From NCBI GenBank assembly GCA_026686845.1, contig JAIVEN010000019.1, positions 33,050,501 to 33,114,500 of the forward strand: a DNA stretch of 64,000 bases. The letters are read 5' to 3'. The stretch is from Adenanthera pavonina. Taxonomy: Eukaryota; Streptophyta; Magnoliopsida; Fabales; Fabaceae. The translations under genes and the position numbers were made by a program. Under the pieces are notes generated by a model that was not told the origin of the DNA, searched no databases, and saw only the letters and a list, made by a program, of their open reading frames with translations. This document shows, piece by piece, positions 1 through 12,781 of the stretch; the first letter of the stretch is position 1, and each line of letters starts with the position of its first letter.

Positions 1-389
1 TATATATTAAACTTCAATTCTCACAATCATGTCATAATTAATAAATTAAATTTAAAATTTAAAATTTCATTTTTAATTGCTCAAAATTTTAATCCTTCAT
101 ATATAGGGTTGATTTATTTGTTGTCTGATTAGCCAAATGTTGGAATCAGGAAATTAAATGATATACTTAGGAGATGGACTTACTATATTCAACCAGATAA
201 TAGAAAGAGGGTTCTCTAAACATATATTCTAAACTTCCAATTCTCACAAAGTCACTCTTCTCACTGTTCACCATGCATACTAGCTCTAAGATACATAGCC
301 TATTTATACTAATTTTCATGACCTTTAAACTACCTCCTATTTAATTGAGCATAATTACTAAAATCCATATGAATCATACATTTTTATTA

Positions 390-927
390 CTTCCGTTTCT
401 TTCTTTTTAATTGTCCACTTTCAGAAAAATATTTTGTTTTTATTTATATATCCTTTTAAACATTCAAAACAAAATTATTATTGTTCCAATTATACCTTTA
501 TTTATTATTTTAAAAGCTAAAAATAATATTAATTATTCTTTTTATTTGTCTATTTATTTAAGGACATACTCCCCTCGTCCCATATTATAAGGCAATATAA
601 GGGATTTTTCTTGTTCTGTAATATAAGACAACATGTAGTGATTTGTCATTTTTTCTCATCATTTATTATATTATCAGTATTGTAATTTGTACTATATTTA
701 ATGAAAGCAGTATAATTAATAGGAGTAAAATTGAAAATTATGATTTTTTTTATAAATTTAAAAATGTAATAAAAATTTCTTAATATGTATGAAATATCTC
801 ATATTACTTTATAATATGGGATGAAGGGAGTATATTAAAAAGTTTAAGAAGAATTTTAACATACTAATTATATTTCTTAATTTATATATTAAAACTTTAA
901 AAGACAGATGAAAAGAAATGAAGGAAG
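390..927. mobile_element. Stowaway-like MITE interrupted by a second MITE
   Basis: The left end reads CTTCCGTTTCTTTC after a TA at 388-389, and the right end is its approximate inverted complement (GAAATGAAGGAAG) followed by TA at 928-929. These are the hallmarks of Tc1/mariner-type MITEs: short inverted ends and a TA target duplication. The element holds another complete MITE at 569-830. Without the insert it would be about 274 bp, a normal MITE size. No coding capacity is seen. Confidence 0.6.
569..830. mobile_element. Stowaway-like MITE (inner, nested)
   Basis: A 262-bp element with terminal inverted repeats of about 23 bp. It starts CTCCCCTCGTCCCATATT and ends with the near-complement AATATGGGATGAAGGGAG, flanked on both sides by TA (567-568 and 831-832). 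The CTCCCTCCGTCC-type terminus is typical of plant Stowaway MITEs. It is inserted inside the older element at 390-927. Confidence 0.8.
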
Positions 928-2315
928 TAAATACATAAAATTCACACATATATAAAGCTAATAAACTTATTTCAGAAGTACTATAACACTAATTAATATT
1001 ATATACAAACCTAATATTATTTAAATTTATTATTCCCTACAACATATAATCATATAATAACAAAGTTTATAAAATAAATCAAAGAAATAGTTATGCTTAT
1101 TGCTAGTGGAAGACTGAGGACCTTGAGTTAGTGGGACGACTTGATTTGGAGGAGATTTAATCTGAAAGTCTTTCAACTCTCTTCCTTATTGATTTGAATT
1201 TTAGAAAAATAAAATATTTTTTAAAAATTATTTGAGGATTTTAATTTGTTAGACTCCCCTATAGATCACTTTAATTTTATGTTTATTAGACTTAATAAAA
1301 TCCTCACAAAAATTTTTAACTTTGTACCCAAAAAAAATTTGAACTCAAATATATTTAAAAGTTGAACCTAGTAAGATTAATATTAGGATCAATAATGTTA
1401 AAATACTAAAACTTAAAATTATTTACATTGAAGGGTGGTAATTGACCCCTAAATTGTATATAGGTCCGCCACTTGCTTATTGCTCAATCATCATTCTAAT
1501 ATTATTACAATTCATAAAACATAGATTTGCCTAGCTATACTTTTTTCTTTCTGGCTGCCTTGACTATTATATTTGTCTACACAGGCATCAATTTTTTCTT
1601 GTGAGTACATTGCATTTTTCATGTAATGAAACTTTCATTTGGTTCTGATCTATCCACTCTTGTAGTGGAAGACAAGAGTTCTGCTGCTTGTACCTTTAAA
1701 TATACCTTTGTACACGTTACACAAAACACAACGACAAAATAATAGGGCTAAAAGTTTTTCACTTAAAATGACAATACGCACTGATGAGTACTCCCAAAAT
1801 TTTTAGTTTCATTTTTAATTTAAAAAAATAATAATAAAGATGATATCCCCTGCTCTTACATAGCAGATTGCTGTTTAAAGCCTTTTTTTTCCCCTCAACT
1901 CGCAACAAAACTAGAAGGCCCACATTCATTGTTTTTGATAAAATGGATTATCGATTGATTTCCGATCGAAGAGAGGGAGAGAGTGTGTGCGCTGCAAAAT
2001 ACAGTCTCTATATGATAAGAAAGTCGACTTTATACCCTCACGTTAAGTTAGTGCCATCATTTAAGATTTGTTAGAATTTTATTATGGATAATCAATGGTC
2101 AAAATTAATGATCAGATATTACAACTGTTGATATTAAATATTTTGTTTAATACTTTATTAACATGGATTGGGTTTGATGGGACAAATTATAATAGATTGG
2201 AATATCTCATCTATGTATTTGAAAGTTACTCCAACTCATAATCCATTTGAGAAGTCAGTAATCCTATCTAAATTGATTGAGGGCAGTTTTATTAGATACA
2301 AAAAAAATAAACTGA

Positions 2316-2320
<5 letters not shown>

Positions 2321-2364
<44 letters not shown>
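2321..2364. repeat. (GT)22 microsatellite
   Basis: Uninterrupted GT dinucleotide tract of 44 bp. A perfect (AT)11 tract follows at 2499-2520. No gene is associated; an apparent reading frame running through the tract is an artefact of the repeat. Confidence 0.95.
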
Positions 2365-2369
<5 letters not shown>

Positions 2370-3455
2370 GCTCCCTTTTAAGTAGCTAGCCTCTTCCTCT
2401 TTCCTGCTCTCTCAAATTTCTTTCTTAAAGAAAAATGTGGGTTGTAAATTTCTCACTCTTCATCTTCATCATCATCACCAGAACAAATAAGGGGTGTTAT
2501 ATATATATATATATATATATGTATTAATTTCAGATATGCTGTTGCAATCTACACTTATTTATTTTAGCAAGATTAGGATTACAAAAGTAGTTAAACACTG
2601 TGGAGGCTAAAGGAGACATCGATCCTTCGCATTATTACAGCGTGTATGTAGTGTAGGCATATCTGTACAGTGAAAGAATAACAAAGTGGTAGCAAATGTT
2701 AGGCAAGCTTCTCTTCAAATACAAGTAAACTTGCAGTCATTGAGGGGATAAACTACTGATCAGTTTACAGCCACATATAATTGTCTAATATAATGTATAT
2801 ATCGATGACAATACATTTGTGTGGAACTGTGAAATAATTACAACTTGGAAGCAAATTCGGAACACAAGATAATCAATTATCACATTTAATTACTTTGCTT
2901 TAATGCGTCTGTATTCTACCCGACCCTTGTGTATATGATTTACCCGTACTGTTTAGTATAATTCATTCCTACCCGCCTTCATCTATTTATTTATTTATTT
3001 ACTTATGCATTTCTGGTTTTTGTAGTTTGCTGGATTGTCGGAATATGGCAAACATTGTTGGGCCTGTTATACACTTTCCTTTGAGGTCATTTTGTATTGG
3101 TCTTTACCAACATTGGCCCATCTTATTTAACAGAACAACTTAGCAGATTTTCTTAGTTATTTTATTTTTATCATATTACTATATATATTAATATTCCTTA
3201 AATGTTATAATTAGTAATATAATGTTCTTCTTCTTCTTGTTGTTTTCTTTTTAAATATAACATACAAGGAAGATTTAGATTCGAGAAGATATTCACTCTC
3301 CACCTTACTATGCTGGTATGTCAAATGGCTTGGATAGACTTTATTTGTTTAGTAGAGATTGAGAACATCTAAATATTATTTTTTGCGCCATTTGTCTAAT
3401 TGGCCGGCCATGCCGGCTGCAATATGCTTGAAGAACAGAAGAATAATAAAAGATA

Positions 3456-3640
3456 CTCCCTCCAGTCCAAAAAATGCTCTATTTAATGTTTTCAAAGGGA
3501 AAAAGAGAGAGATTAAATAAGGGTACTTTGGAAAAAATATTGAGATTTTCGAAGAAATTGAGGTAGTTAATTAGTTTTAACTTCCCTTCTTAATTCGAGT
3601 AATTCGGTTAAAATGGTCTTATATTAAGGACCAGAGGGAG
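3456..3640. mobile_element. Stowaway-like MITE, internally deleted
   Basis: Starts CTCCCTCCAGTCC and ends GGACCAGAGGGAG, with TA on both sides (3454-3455 and 3641-3642). The interior shares long stretches with the fuller copies at 40578-40845 and 43439-43702 (for example TTTTCAAAGGGAAAAAGAGA and TAGTTAATTAGTTTTAACTT), but about 80 bp of the interior is missing. It is therefore a deletion derivative of the most abundant MITE family in this window. Confidence 0.75.
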
Positions 3641-4599
3641 TATATAACCTTGCCTCACCATCTTTCCATATTTAAAAAAAAAGAATAAATAAATTAAAAC
3701 GTAGTTCATTGGACATGATATTTACATAGTAGTACTTGGTTCCAAGAATGGGAAAAGAAGGGATTTTACTCCCTTCCTCATTTGGTTTCAAAAGAAAAAA
3801 AAAATTGTAGGGAAGGGGATAACAAATTTTAACGAATTTTTCCTCCCATTCCCTTCTTTTCCTCCAAAAGTGAGGGAATTTATCAATTTTGTGGGAGAGG
3901 CGATGACCAATTTTTATAAAGATAAAATTAATCAATTTTTGTTAAAAATATATATTAATAAAAAATAATAAATAATATATGATTTTTATGTAATAAGTAA
4001 GGAAAAAACTATTGACATTTCTAAAACAAGAGAATGCAATATAATCATTTTATTTTTTAAAAAAGAGAAAAAAAACTTAAATTTAATACGGGGTATAATT
4101 AATTTATTATGATTTCCCTCCCCTCCAACTAAACCAAAGGGGGGAAGGTTAATTTTAAAGAAAAAAAAAACATAGTGACTGTGTATGTATATATATTATA
4201 GACACACACATAGATCTCACTTTTAATTTTAAATTTGGAAAACAAAGTTGCGCATATTCATTCCGTGCTAGCATGTCAAAGATTTCACTTTTCAAATATT
4301 TTTTAACCTAATTAACACTTTTAATTAGCAATGATGTTTATGGAGTTAATTTTTTAACTTGACACTAAACTGAGGAAAAATGATGTGAAAAAGGAGATCA
4401 AATTTTGAGAGGATGTATATGTATCAATATAAAAGTGACATGAATGAATTATAAAAAGAAGGAAAATGTGTGCCGACTAGAGCATCCAATGCATTTTTTT
4501 CTTGTTTCGTTTTTGTTTAAGCGACGGCTATACTATTTTAATTGAAAATTGTCGTCTTCTTGGGGTTCATCTGCAACAGCAAGACAAGAAGAGCATAGT

Positions 4600-4872
4600 A
4601 TGCAATGCATAAATAATGGGAACTACGTTAGACGGGCTTTCTCAAGTCAAGTGCTGCTGCTGCTGCTGCTGCTGATGCTAATGCTAATGCTAATGCTTTC
4701 TTCCTACTCACTGACAATATCACTGGAAAATGGAAGTCGAAATAATCTCCACCCATTGCATCAAACCCTTCCACCCAACTCCACAACACCTCAAAATCCA
4801 CACTCCTTCCCTCTTGGATCAGTTTGTCCCTCCCGTCTACATACCCATCATTCTCTTCTATGCTTCGCATGA
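4600..4872 (+). promoter_or_regulatory. Candidate overlapping upstream ORF with CTG/ATGCTA repeat
   Basis: An ATG at 4600 opens a 90-codon frame that ends at 4872. It overlaps the acyltransferase start (4730) in a different frame. Its first half runs through a compound microsatellite at about 4650-4698, (CTG)7 followed by ATGCTA units. This encodes a leucine-rich then Met-Leu run that mimics a signal-peptide core. If the transcript starts upstream of 4600, this ORF could depress translation of the main ORF. No transcript evidence is visible here, so the role is inference. Confidence 0.3.
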
Positions 4873-6091
4873 TGGTGACGCTCAACATTCCCTTCCCCGC
4901 AGATTGCAACTCCTAAGGCATTCCTTATCAGAAACCTTGACTCGCTTCTACCCCCTCGCCGGCACCATCAAACACAAGTTCTCCGTAGATTGCAACGACC
5001 GAGGGATTCACTATTCCGAGGCAAAAGCAAACTCTCGTCTCATCGATTTCTTCCAACAACCCAATCTGGTATCATCCCTACATAAATTTATTCCCCACCA
5101 GCCAAGTTGGGACGAGTCGAATGAGGGAGCTCACGTGGCCATGATACGAGTGACCAGCTTTGCATGCGGTGGCTTAGCCGTCGGTTCCATTGTATCCCAC
5201 GTGATAGCAGATGGATCCGCAACCAGCTTCTTTCTCAATAGCTGGGCTGCCGCCGCTCGTAAGGCTATTGACCACTATGCGTGTCCTAATTTTGAGGCCC
5301 CTCCAGCAATATTCCCCCTCAAGCCGGATGTATTGCCCAAGGATGCAAGCGTTACGGCTCTTTTGGGGCCCTTTTTTAAAACAGGTGAGATTGGCGCAAG
5401 AAGGCTCTGGTTTGGGCCGGCGGCAATAGCCAAGCTGAGGGCCCAGGGTTGTAGCTCTCAAGTGCCGAATCCTACCCGGGTGGAGGCTGTATCCGCACTC
5501 ATCTGGAAGTCCATAATGGCAGCCTTGAAGAGCGACTCTGTTTTGATATCACACGCAGTTAATATGCGGAGGAAGGCACTCCCAAGTTTTCCAACAAGTT
5601 ATATGGGTAATTTCTTGTGGTTAGCGCCCTCCTCCTCCTCCTCTTCCACTACCTTTAGCGGGGAAGCTGAACTACTGCCCAACTTGGTGATGAAAATGAG
5701 GGAATCCGTAAGTAAAGTAAACCCTGAGTTCGTGAAAAGCTTACAAGGGGAAGGAGGGTGCGTGAGATACTGTGAGGCGCTTCGAGAGTTGGCGGAGGAA
5801 GGTTCTGGCCATGGCGGGGGGGCTTATTTGTCCTACACGAGTTGGTGTGGGTTTGGGCTATATGATGTTGATTTTGGATGGGGAAAACCTGCGTGGGTGA
5901 GTACCACGGGTACCACCGATGCACAGACCATATTCTTCAATTCCGTCCTTCTAATGGATGCCCCTTCCGGCGGTGGAATAGAAGCTTGGGTTTTCTTACA
6001 AGACACTGATATGACCATCTTCGAACGACACCAGGAGCTCCTTGCTTTCGCTGTTTTAGATCCAAGTCCCCTGCAACTCACTGCCCCTTAA
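4730..6091 (+). CDS. BAHD-family acyltransferase (vinorine synthase-like clade)
   Basis: Single-exon gene of 453 residues, a normal length for BAHD enzymes. These are cytosolic monomers that transfer an acyl group from acyl-CoA to a hydroxyl or amine of a specialised metabolite. The catalytic HxxxD motif is intact (HVIAD, His157 and Asp161), as is the structural DFGWG motif (Asp381-Gly385). The N-terminus, starting MEVEII and followed by a PTPxHLKxxxLSLLDQ-like stretch, is characteristic of the clade that holds vinorine synthase, salutaridinol acetyltransferase and related alkaloid or alcohol acyltransferases. ATG 4730 is chosen because the family similarity begins there. Acceptor and donor specificity cannot be read from sequence in this family. 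A poly-adenylation-like AATAAAAAATAAAA lies about 75 bp after the stop. An out-of-frame upstream ORF overlaps the start. Confidence 0.95.
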   Translation: MEVEIISTHCIKPFHPTPQHLKIHTPSLLDQFVPPVYIPIILFYASHDGDAQHSLPRRLQLLRHSLSETLTRFYPLAGTIKHKFSVDCNDRGIHYSEAKANSRLIDFFQQPNLVSSLHKFIPHQPSWDESNEGAHVAMIRVTSFACGGLAVGSIVSHVIADGSATSFFLNSWAAAARKAIDHYACPNFEAPPAIFPLKPDVLPKDASVTALLGPFFKTGEIGARRLWFGPAAIAKLRAQGCSSQVPNPTRVEAVSALIWKSIMAALKSDSVLISHAVNMRRKALPSFPTSYMGNFLWLAPSSSSSSTTFSGEAELLPNLVMKMRESVSKVNPEFVKSLQGEGGCVRYCEALRELAEEGSGHGGGAYLSYTSWCGFGLYDVDFGWGKPAWVSTTGTTDAQTIFFNSVLLMDAPSGGGIEAWVFLQDTDMTIFERHQELLAFAVLDPSPLQLTAP

Positions 6092-8820
6092 TTTGTCTTA
6101 CCTTGGAACGTCCTCGCTATCTTTGCCTTCTTACTTACACCCACATAATGGCTTTTTTCTTTAAATAAAAAATAAAATGATTCCCATAATTGGAATGTTG
6201 GCATCTATGTTCGAATCAGCAAGTTTAGATCAAAAGAAACATTTTTTTTATATTAAAGTAAACGCCCCGTAACCCAAATAATACTAAATGCCCTAGTACT
6301 CTCTGCTGCTATATTTTCTATTCCACTGTCATTTTAATAAATTCTTAATGTCTCAATTTAATTACCATTTTACATTATTAATAAAGTATTAATTTTTTTA
6401 CTTTCAAAATAATGTTAGATAAAATAGTACAAGTCATCTTTTTTTTTTAAATGGATTTATAGGACTCAATAAAATTATCTAACGCATGTAATAATTCAAA
6501 ATTCTTATCTTTTAACCTATATATTTATATATATGCTCACTTTTCACCGATATGAGACTTAAGAGCTTCGACCCTTGATGAAGGCCTCCAAGTACACGAG
6601 GCTGGCTCCCACTCTGGATATTTTATCTATCATAGTATGCAATCCCTTCTTTTAATATTTAAATTAAAACTATTTTGATAAAATAACATTAAATTTATTA
6701 TAATTTAGGTTATTTAATAATTTTATTGATCATATAGATAAAATGGGACAAACGAAGCAACTAATAAACTATGTGGTATATGTACCCAATCCCTGGTTTT
6801 AATCAGTTCCTCACTTATATGTCTGACGTGATACCTCTCTGTTCTTCAGCTTTATATCATTTTTTTTACTCTATCAATATATATATATATACTTATCTAC
6901 ATATTTTAATAGGGCTTAAATAATAAAAATATAAGTACAATATTCAAGAAAACTTTAATCACTCTCGTGGAAAAAGACACCTGATTGCTTATATAAACAA
7001 ATATTGCGCGTAAAGAATACTACTATTAACATCTATTGGGTAAAAGATTAAACTTAAATCTGAATATACGGATTAGTCCACCATCGGTTTTTTTAGGTGA
7101 GGCTACGAAGGATGATATAAGGTTTCAGGGGCAAAATGATAGAGCCTGGCCCAACTAGAAATGCTCATGGATCTTCTATCTAAACCCAAATCCTAAGTAA
7201 TTTTGCAAATGTCTTTATTGGCTAAGTTCTGTTGCTACTAATGTTGAAAATCACCGCATAAAACCAACTCTGGTTGATGTCAATGTTAATGGCTTCAGCT
7301 CTTTAAACAAGTGATTGTGAGTTCAATTCCTAATTTTCTTTTTCCTATGGAGCAGATTTAGTTAGAAGAGGTTTATTTTGTTGCTCTCAATACTCTCTGA
7401 TGATGGACACTCCTAATATGTTCCATGACAAAAACAAAAAAATATAAACTCATCACTCAATCGTTCGTTCGTGGTCATTTTACAAATAGGAAGCATTATT
7501 TTAAGTGTTTCAATAGCTACTGCTCGTCCTAAATCAATCCTTATGCATACTTGCAATTTTCTTTTTCATCCTAATTCATAAATAAATTTCCTATTAAAAA
7601 AAGAGAGAGAAAAAGGAATAGAGTATCAAAAGAGTTGTATGAATTCGAAAACATATAACCTTGGCATCAGTCATCAGTGGCGGTACCTAAATGTGACCCA
7701 CACAATAATACATGTTAGTATAACGTCAATCCTTTTAAAAAATTGCTAATTCATGTGCTGTCCCAATCTTCCTTCCCTTTATAATAAGATTCTTAATGAA
7801 GAATGTTGACCCCACGAATGATGTCCAGCCTCTCGATTTGGGACATCTTTTCTCTCTTGTCTCATGTCTCTCACTCATTAATTATACCATTCTCCATTAT
7901 CAAATGCCATTAAAAAAGGGGGAAAAAAAAAGAGTCTACACATAAAGTCACATATATTGAATTATAATTTTCTTAACTAAAACTTCTCAACTGTCAAAAA
8001 CCTAGCTAGCTTGCTGATATTTTAATTTTAAAACAACATGTTTGATTAGGACATCAAATGAAAGGTCGTCTTTCAATCTCCAGTCAAATTATTTAGGGGC
8101 ATTTCCAGCTGCTCGTTGACCTAAAGAAGGAAGCAAGAAGTCAAGTTATATAGGATTTGCTTCTCTATTTTTTTTTTTTACGTTTTTAATTTTCTTATCA
8201 TCAAAATTTAACATCTCAGATACATGCATGTGGGATATTTATTTGGATGTGTAATTTTCGTTCTACTATACAAAAATCAAAAAGGCAAACACGCGAACAC
8301 TGTATTATGATATAATATATGCGCCATCTCTCTCAACGTCAATTATTGATAGGGATTCAATATTGCCTTCCATTTCATTTCTTTTGAGATGAAATCTCTG
8401 ACAGAACTGTGCATATATAAAAAAACAGAACTTCAATTCACCTTGACTTTTCAAATTAATTATGTACTTTAATTTATTGCCTTTGTAACACAAATCAAAA
8501 TAAGCACCCAAATGGTGTAGTAATTATTTAGTTACCATCCCCTCATCCTCTAGCTTGCATCCTTTTTTTTAAAGAGTATTTTATGGGTCATCGATCCCAT
8601 CCTTTTTAAAATTGGAAGCAAAAACCCTTGTTAAAGTAGATATGTCCATGATTTACTTCCGTACCTTATTTTGATGATAATAATGACGATGATGATGATA
8701 AAGAACTAAATTATTTCTTGTGAGCCTAAATCCCCACGTATTCCATTGAATATTGTTTTCAATTTGAATTATATTTTATGTTAGATTTATGTTTAATTTC
8801 TCAATGTGGCACGTCCAGAA
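6092..8820. other. Intergenic spacer, no gene seen
   Basis: AT-rich sequence downstream of the acyltransferase. Frames are short and show no family resemblance. Only short AT tracts (such as near 6870-6890) and A/T homopolymers were noticed. Confidence 0.55.
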
Positions 8821-8825
8821 GTGAT

Positions 8826-10150
8826 CAGGATCCTGCAAGTATACATGGTTGATTACAGTAATAAAAAGTCTTCGGAGCATTTCAGAGGTTGAACCCAAAT
8901 GAGATAGTAAATTTATTAGTCCAAACTTTTAATCCCGAAAGCAAGTGAGAATCAAATTAAAAATTCAAATTAAAAAGAAAAAAATAGAAAACAAAATGAT
9001 GCATGAGTTTTGATTCATATCTAAAAGCGTCAAGGAATCAGGATTCACCTTATAAGATAACTAAATTTTATTTCTTTATTAGACTCTGCATAATTATAGT
9101 GACTGTTGTTTCTAAAGCGTCCTAATTACCTCTCGGTCAATTAGTCTTTATTTAAATAGGATTCAATTCACTGTCGCGCAACTAAAATTTCTAATTAAAC
9201 CTTGAAAACTACAACTTATATCACCATGAATTCCTAATTCTATCTCTAGATTAGTTATTCATGTTTATCTCTTTATATCTAGGTTCACTCTTCATCTCTC
9301 AATCTATCAAGTTTACCCATTAATTAGATTCTATGATGATCAAGTATAAAATCCACATGAACGAACAAAAGAGATAAATATAATAAAAAAGATAAATTAA
9401 ATATAACTTGAAGAACAAATCAACATCGTCTTAACTAGAAAAATAACTCCAATCCATCCCAGTCAGGCAACTGACTGGGAAATTTAGCTACTCATAGAAT
9501 TAGAAATCAAATCAAAACTAAAATCTCAAATCATAGTAAAAATAATAAGAAAACAGAGTTATATTAGAGAGAATGAATCTATCGCTAATACTCCCAAAAT
9601 TTTCTTACTCTCTCTTTATAAGATGCTCCTAGTTGCTCCTAAATGCATTTTGAACTGTATTTTCTAGATTCTGAGTGCGTTTCTGAATCATCTTTTATGT
9701 TTCTATTGTGTCTCCTTATATAGAAAAAAATTTAGAAGCCCATAAAAGTCCAAAATATCATCAAAACGCATTAAAAACATGTTTTCATGGGCTTTTGTGG
9801 CTTGACCCGGCACCGAGTGGCCATATATTCATCCCATATGGTGCCAGGTGGTTCCAGAAGGCAGAAAAACTGAAAATTCGCGTTGACCCGACGCCGGGTG
9901 CTTCTGTCTGTACGAACACTTCTCCATTTAACTTCAGAAATTTACCAGCTTATGTTGACAATTTGAGTTCAATTTTCACAATGATAACGTTGGAATTTGA
10001 GAAAACTCAAAACATGAACATTGTAGCTCTATGTGTTAGCTTTCCAACGCATCTTAAATCACTTCAATCGGAGTTCATATGTGACAGTTATGATCAAAAT
10101 ATTAAAAAATGTCGAAACTTTTCAGCATAAACTATTTGTAACGTTTTTAC
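8826..10150. mobile_element. Probable non-coding LTR-retroelement remnant (LARD-like)
   Basis: This block contrasts with its surroundings. It opens with a phrase of the type CTGCAAGTATACATGGTTGA plus text resembling 'gagcatttcagaggttgaaccca'. It ends in a GC-richer part (9790-10130) containing TTGACCCGGCACCGAGTGG and the related TTGACCCGACGCCGGGTG. I recall similar wording from high-copy non-coding parts of plant LTR retroelements, but this is memory-based recognition, not a search. No gag or pol is visible, and the 140-codon frame at 9708-10130 has no family resemblance. The ends are not defined. Confidence 0.4.
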
Positions 10151-10456
10151 TCCGAATATTTCTAAATGAACCTATAATAGCATGAAACACAAAAAATATG
10201 TCAAATCATACTAAAATATATCAATATGAATATATTTAGATGTAATTTAAAGTTTAAATATGAATATTTTATATATAAAAAATAAACACATCATGAAGTA
10301 TTATAAGGGAAAGAAATAAAAGGAATAGAATGGAAGAACCAAGAGGAGTGAAAATATTGAACATGCTTTACCAAGCCAACGCATGGTATCAATGTTCTTT
10401 TTTTTTTAATTCTTTTTTAGGATGCAGAAGGTTTATTGATTTTAATAAATAAAATA

Positions 10457-10725
10457 TTCTCTCTAGTTTATATTATAAAATATTTTATATGACTAGTTTT
10501 TAGTCCAAAATATAGGGCATTAGATATTTTTTTTCTTATTTTATCCTTATATTTAATGCTTCCATACTATTCATTTATAACCTTATAATGATAATATAAT
10601 TTGGTATTTAATAAGGGTAAAATAGAAAATATGAATATTTTTTGTATTGATTTCAGGTAAAAAAATAATTTTTTTAATATACGTGTAATTGATATAAAAT
10701 ATTTTATAACGTGAATTGAAAGGAG
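10457..10725. mobile_element. Stowaway-like MITE
   Basis: About 269 bp with inverted ends that pair over roughly 35 bp. The left end contains TTATAAAATATTTTATAT, and the right end the matching ATATAAAATATTTTATAA followed by GAATTGAAAGGAG. A TA flanks each side (10455-10456 and 10726-10727). Only low-complexity DNA lies between. Confidence 0.6.
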
Positions 10726-12781
10726 TACTTAGTAGCCTCAATTGCTCTTTTTCTGTATGATTTGCCCAAGCTTTTTCTTAAAAAAAAAAAAAGAAGAGGA
10801 AGAAGAAGAATGAAAATAGAGGAAATAATGTAGCTTCAGCTTGGGCTATTCAATTAATGTTGCAACATAGATCGGTGACGACATGCCCAACTCAGAAACA
10901 TGAACTGATCAAAATTATGAAGAACACACAGAAAAAGAAAAAGGCAGGAATGGGCCCTCAAATATAAAATGATAAAGAAACATGATTGAAGTAGTCTCTT
11001 GAAGAGCAGAAAGTGGTGGTATGGTAAACCAAACCAATTCTAGGGCACCTAGGGAATGGGAATTAAGGCAGAATTAAAACAAAAAGGAACGCTACTTACT
11101 TTTACGTTATCCAAATCAAATTCATTCAAAATATCATTAATGTTGCATTGATTTCTTGCCTTTCGTAAATTATATTTCTCCCATTTGAAAAGCAACACTC
11201 GTCTCGTATATTTATAATTAAATATAAGAGGGATAATAAATTTTAAATATAATATATTAAATATGAATATTATTGAAATAGATTTTTTTTATAAATTTCA
11301 TGAGTAAAAATATCTTTTTTTATTTCTATACAATTAGTTAAATAGGATTTAGATTTCAGACAGGAGGGAGTACTTCTTAAAATTCCAAGAAAAAAAAATT
11401 AAATATTCTTTTTTTATTTCTATTTATTATAATTACGCAATTCTCATTAAATAAGGGTTTTAATTATTATTAAGTAGGAAATTGTGAAACTAAATTAAAA
11501 TAAGGCTAAGAACATTAATATTAGTCAATCATACAAAAACTTCAATGCAATTTATGAGATTGAGAAATAAGTGATTAGGGGAAAAATATAAACAATATTA
11601 CTAAATATTACAAAGTGTCTTATAAAAATGATCAGAAATTTTTTTTATAAAATGCCCTATAAAAGGGATCCGAAGGAATATTTGGTTGAAAGTAGCATTT
11701 GATAGGAGTGCATTATATAGATTTTATCTGATATGTACTTTTTATACATATTTTCATATTAATATTTAATTTTTCTTTTATTGTTATTTTAAAAATATAA
11801 TCATATTATGATGTTTATACGAATTGCTAATTTCATTGATAAAATAAAATAAAATGAATTGTTGAATAGGAAAAAAGTTAAAATTTATTTTTGTGCTATA
11901 TATGCAAGAAAAAAATCTCTCATGACATTAGTAACTTGACACATTGGCAGAAAAAATTATACTCGATACCTCTTTTATGTTTTAAAAATGATTCTTGAAT
12001 TCTTCAACATTTTTTATGCGTGATGTTTGTGTGTTGTAAAAACGTTGTCTTTAAATTTACTAGTTGTCAAAAAGATCAACTCGCGCATGAAATTGTAATT
12101 TTATTTTCAGTCATAGTAAAATAAATATAGTTAAGTTGATATTAAAATTTAGTATGAAATAAAAAATTATTTTTACTATGATAATTAACTAATTCTATTT
12201 TTGGATACCTCATATATACATCACATAAAAAAGTTGAATTTATTAATAAGAATACATGAAAGAAAATTACAATCTAGTAGTAGTCTCTAATTAAAAAAAA
12301 AATACACCAAATTCAATGTAATAACACCTAGAAAAAGCGGAGTAATTTTGAAGGAAAAAATAGGAGTGGGGCTCAAATATTGTACAAAGGGCGATAATAA
12401 TAGTAATAATAATTCCGGGCGAGTGATGAGATAGGGTACGTAGAGTGTATTATTGATGAACAAGAGCACTCTGGACCCCGACCTGTAACTCACATCAGTC
12501 ACACTACCACATCCACATAAACCTTCCCTCCTGCCGTTGACCTCCTGTTTCTTTAACTCAAACTATATATATATAATATATATATCCAATTAATTTAATA
12601 ATTGCACTTGAAAATTATCTCACTCATATATACATACTCATAATTAAAGGATTAGCATGGATTAGTACGTTTAGTAAATCTGATGAATAATGTGATTTTT
12701 TCAAGTGGTATATATCTAGGTAAGATTATTTAGCCAAAGGGTTTGCAGGGATTTGTTTAGTTGCATAATAGATACCCGTGC

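Larger units (their letters stand above)
1..4520. other. AT-rich intergenic spacer
   Basis: No gene was recognised. The stretch holds the nested MITE pair near its start, the GT and AT microsatellites near 2.3-2.5 kb, a 185-bp MITE at 3456-3640 and AT-rich unique sequence. The last few hundred bases are probably the promoter region of the acyltransferase that starts at 4730, but no convincing TATA element or other motif stands out. Confidence 0.6.

Noticed and set aside
2168..2389. Plus-strand frame ending in a Cys-Val repeat.
   Set aside because: The repeat is the translated GT microsatellite. No domain or codon signal on either side.
9708..10130. 140-codon plus-strand frame.
   Set aside because: It lies in the retroelement-like block, has no recognisable motif, and its start codon is not ATG.
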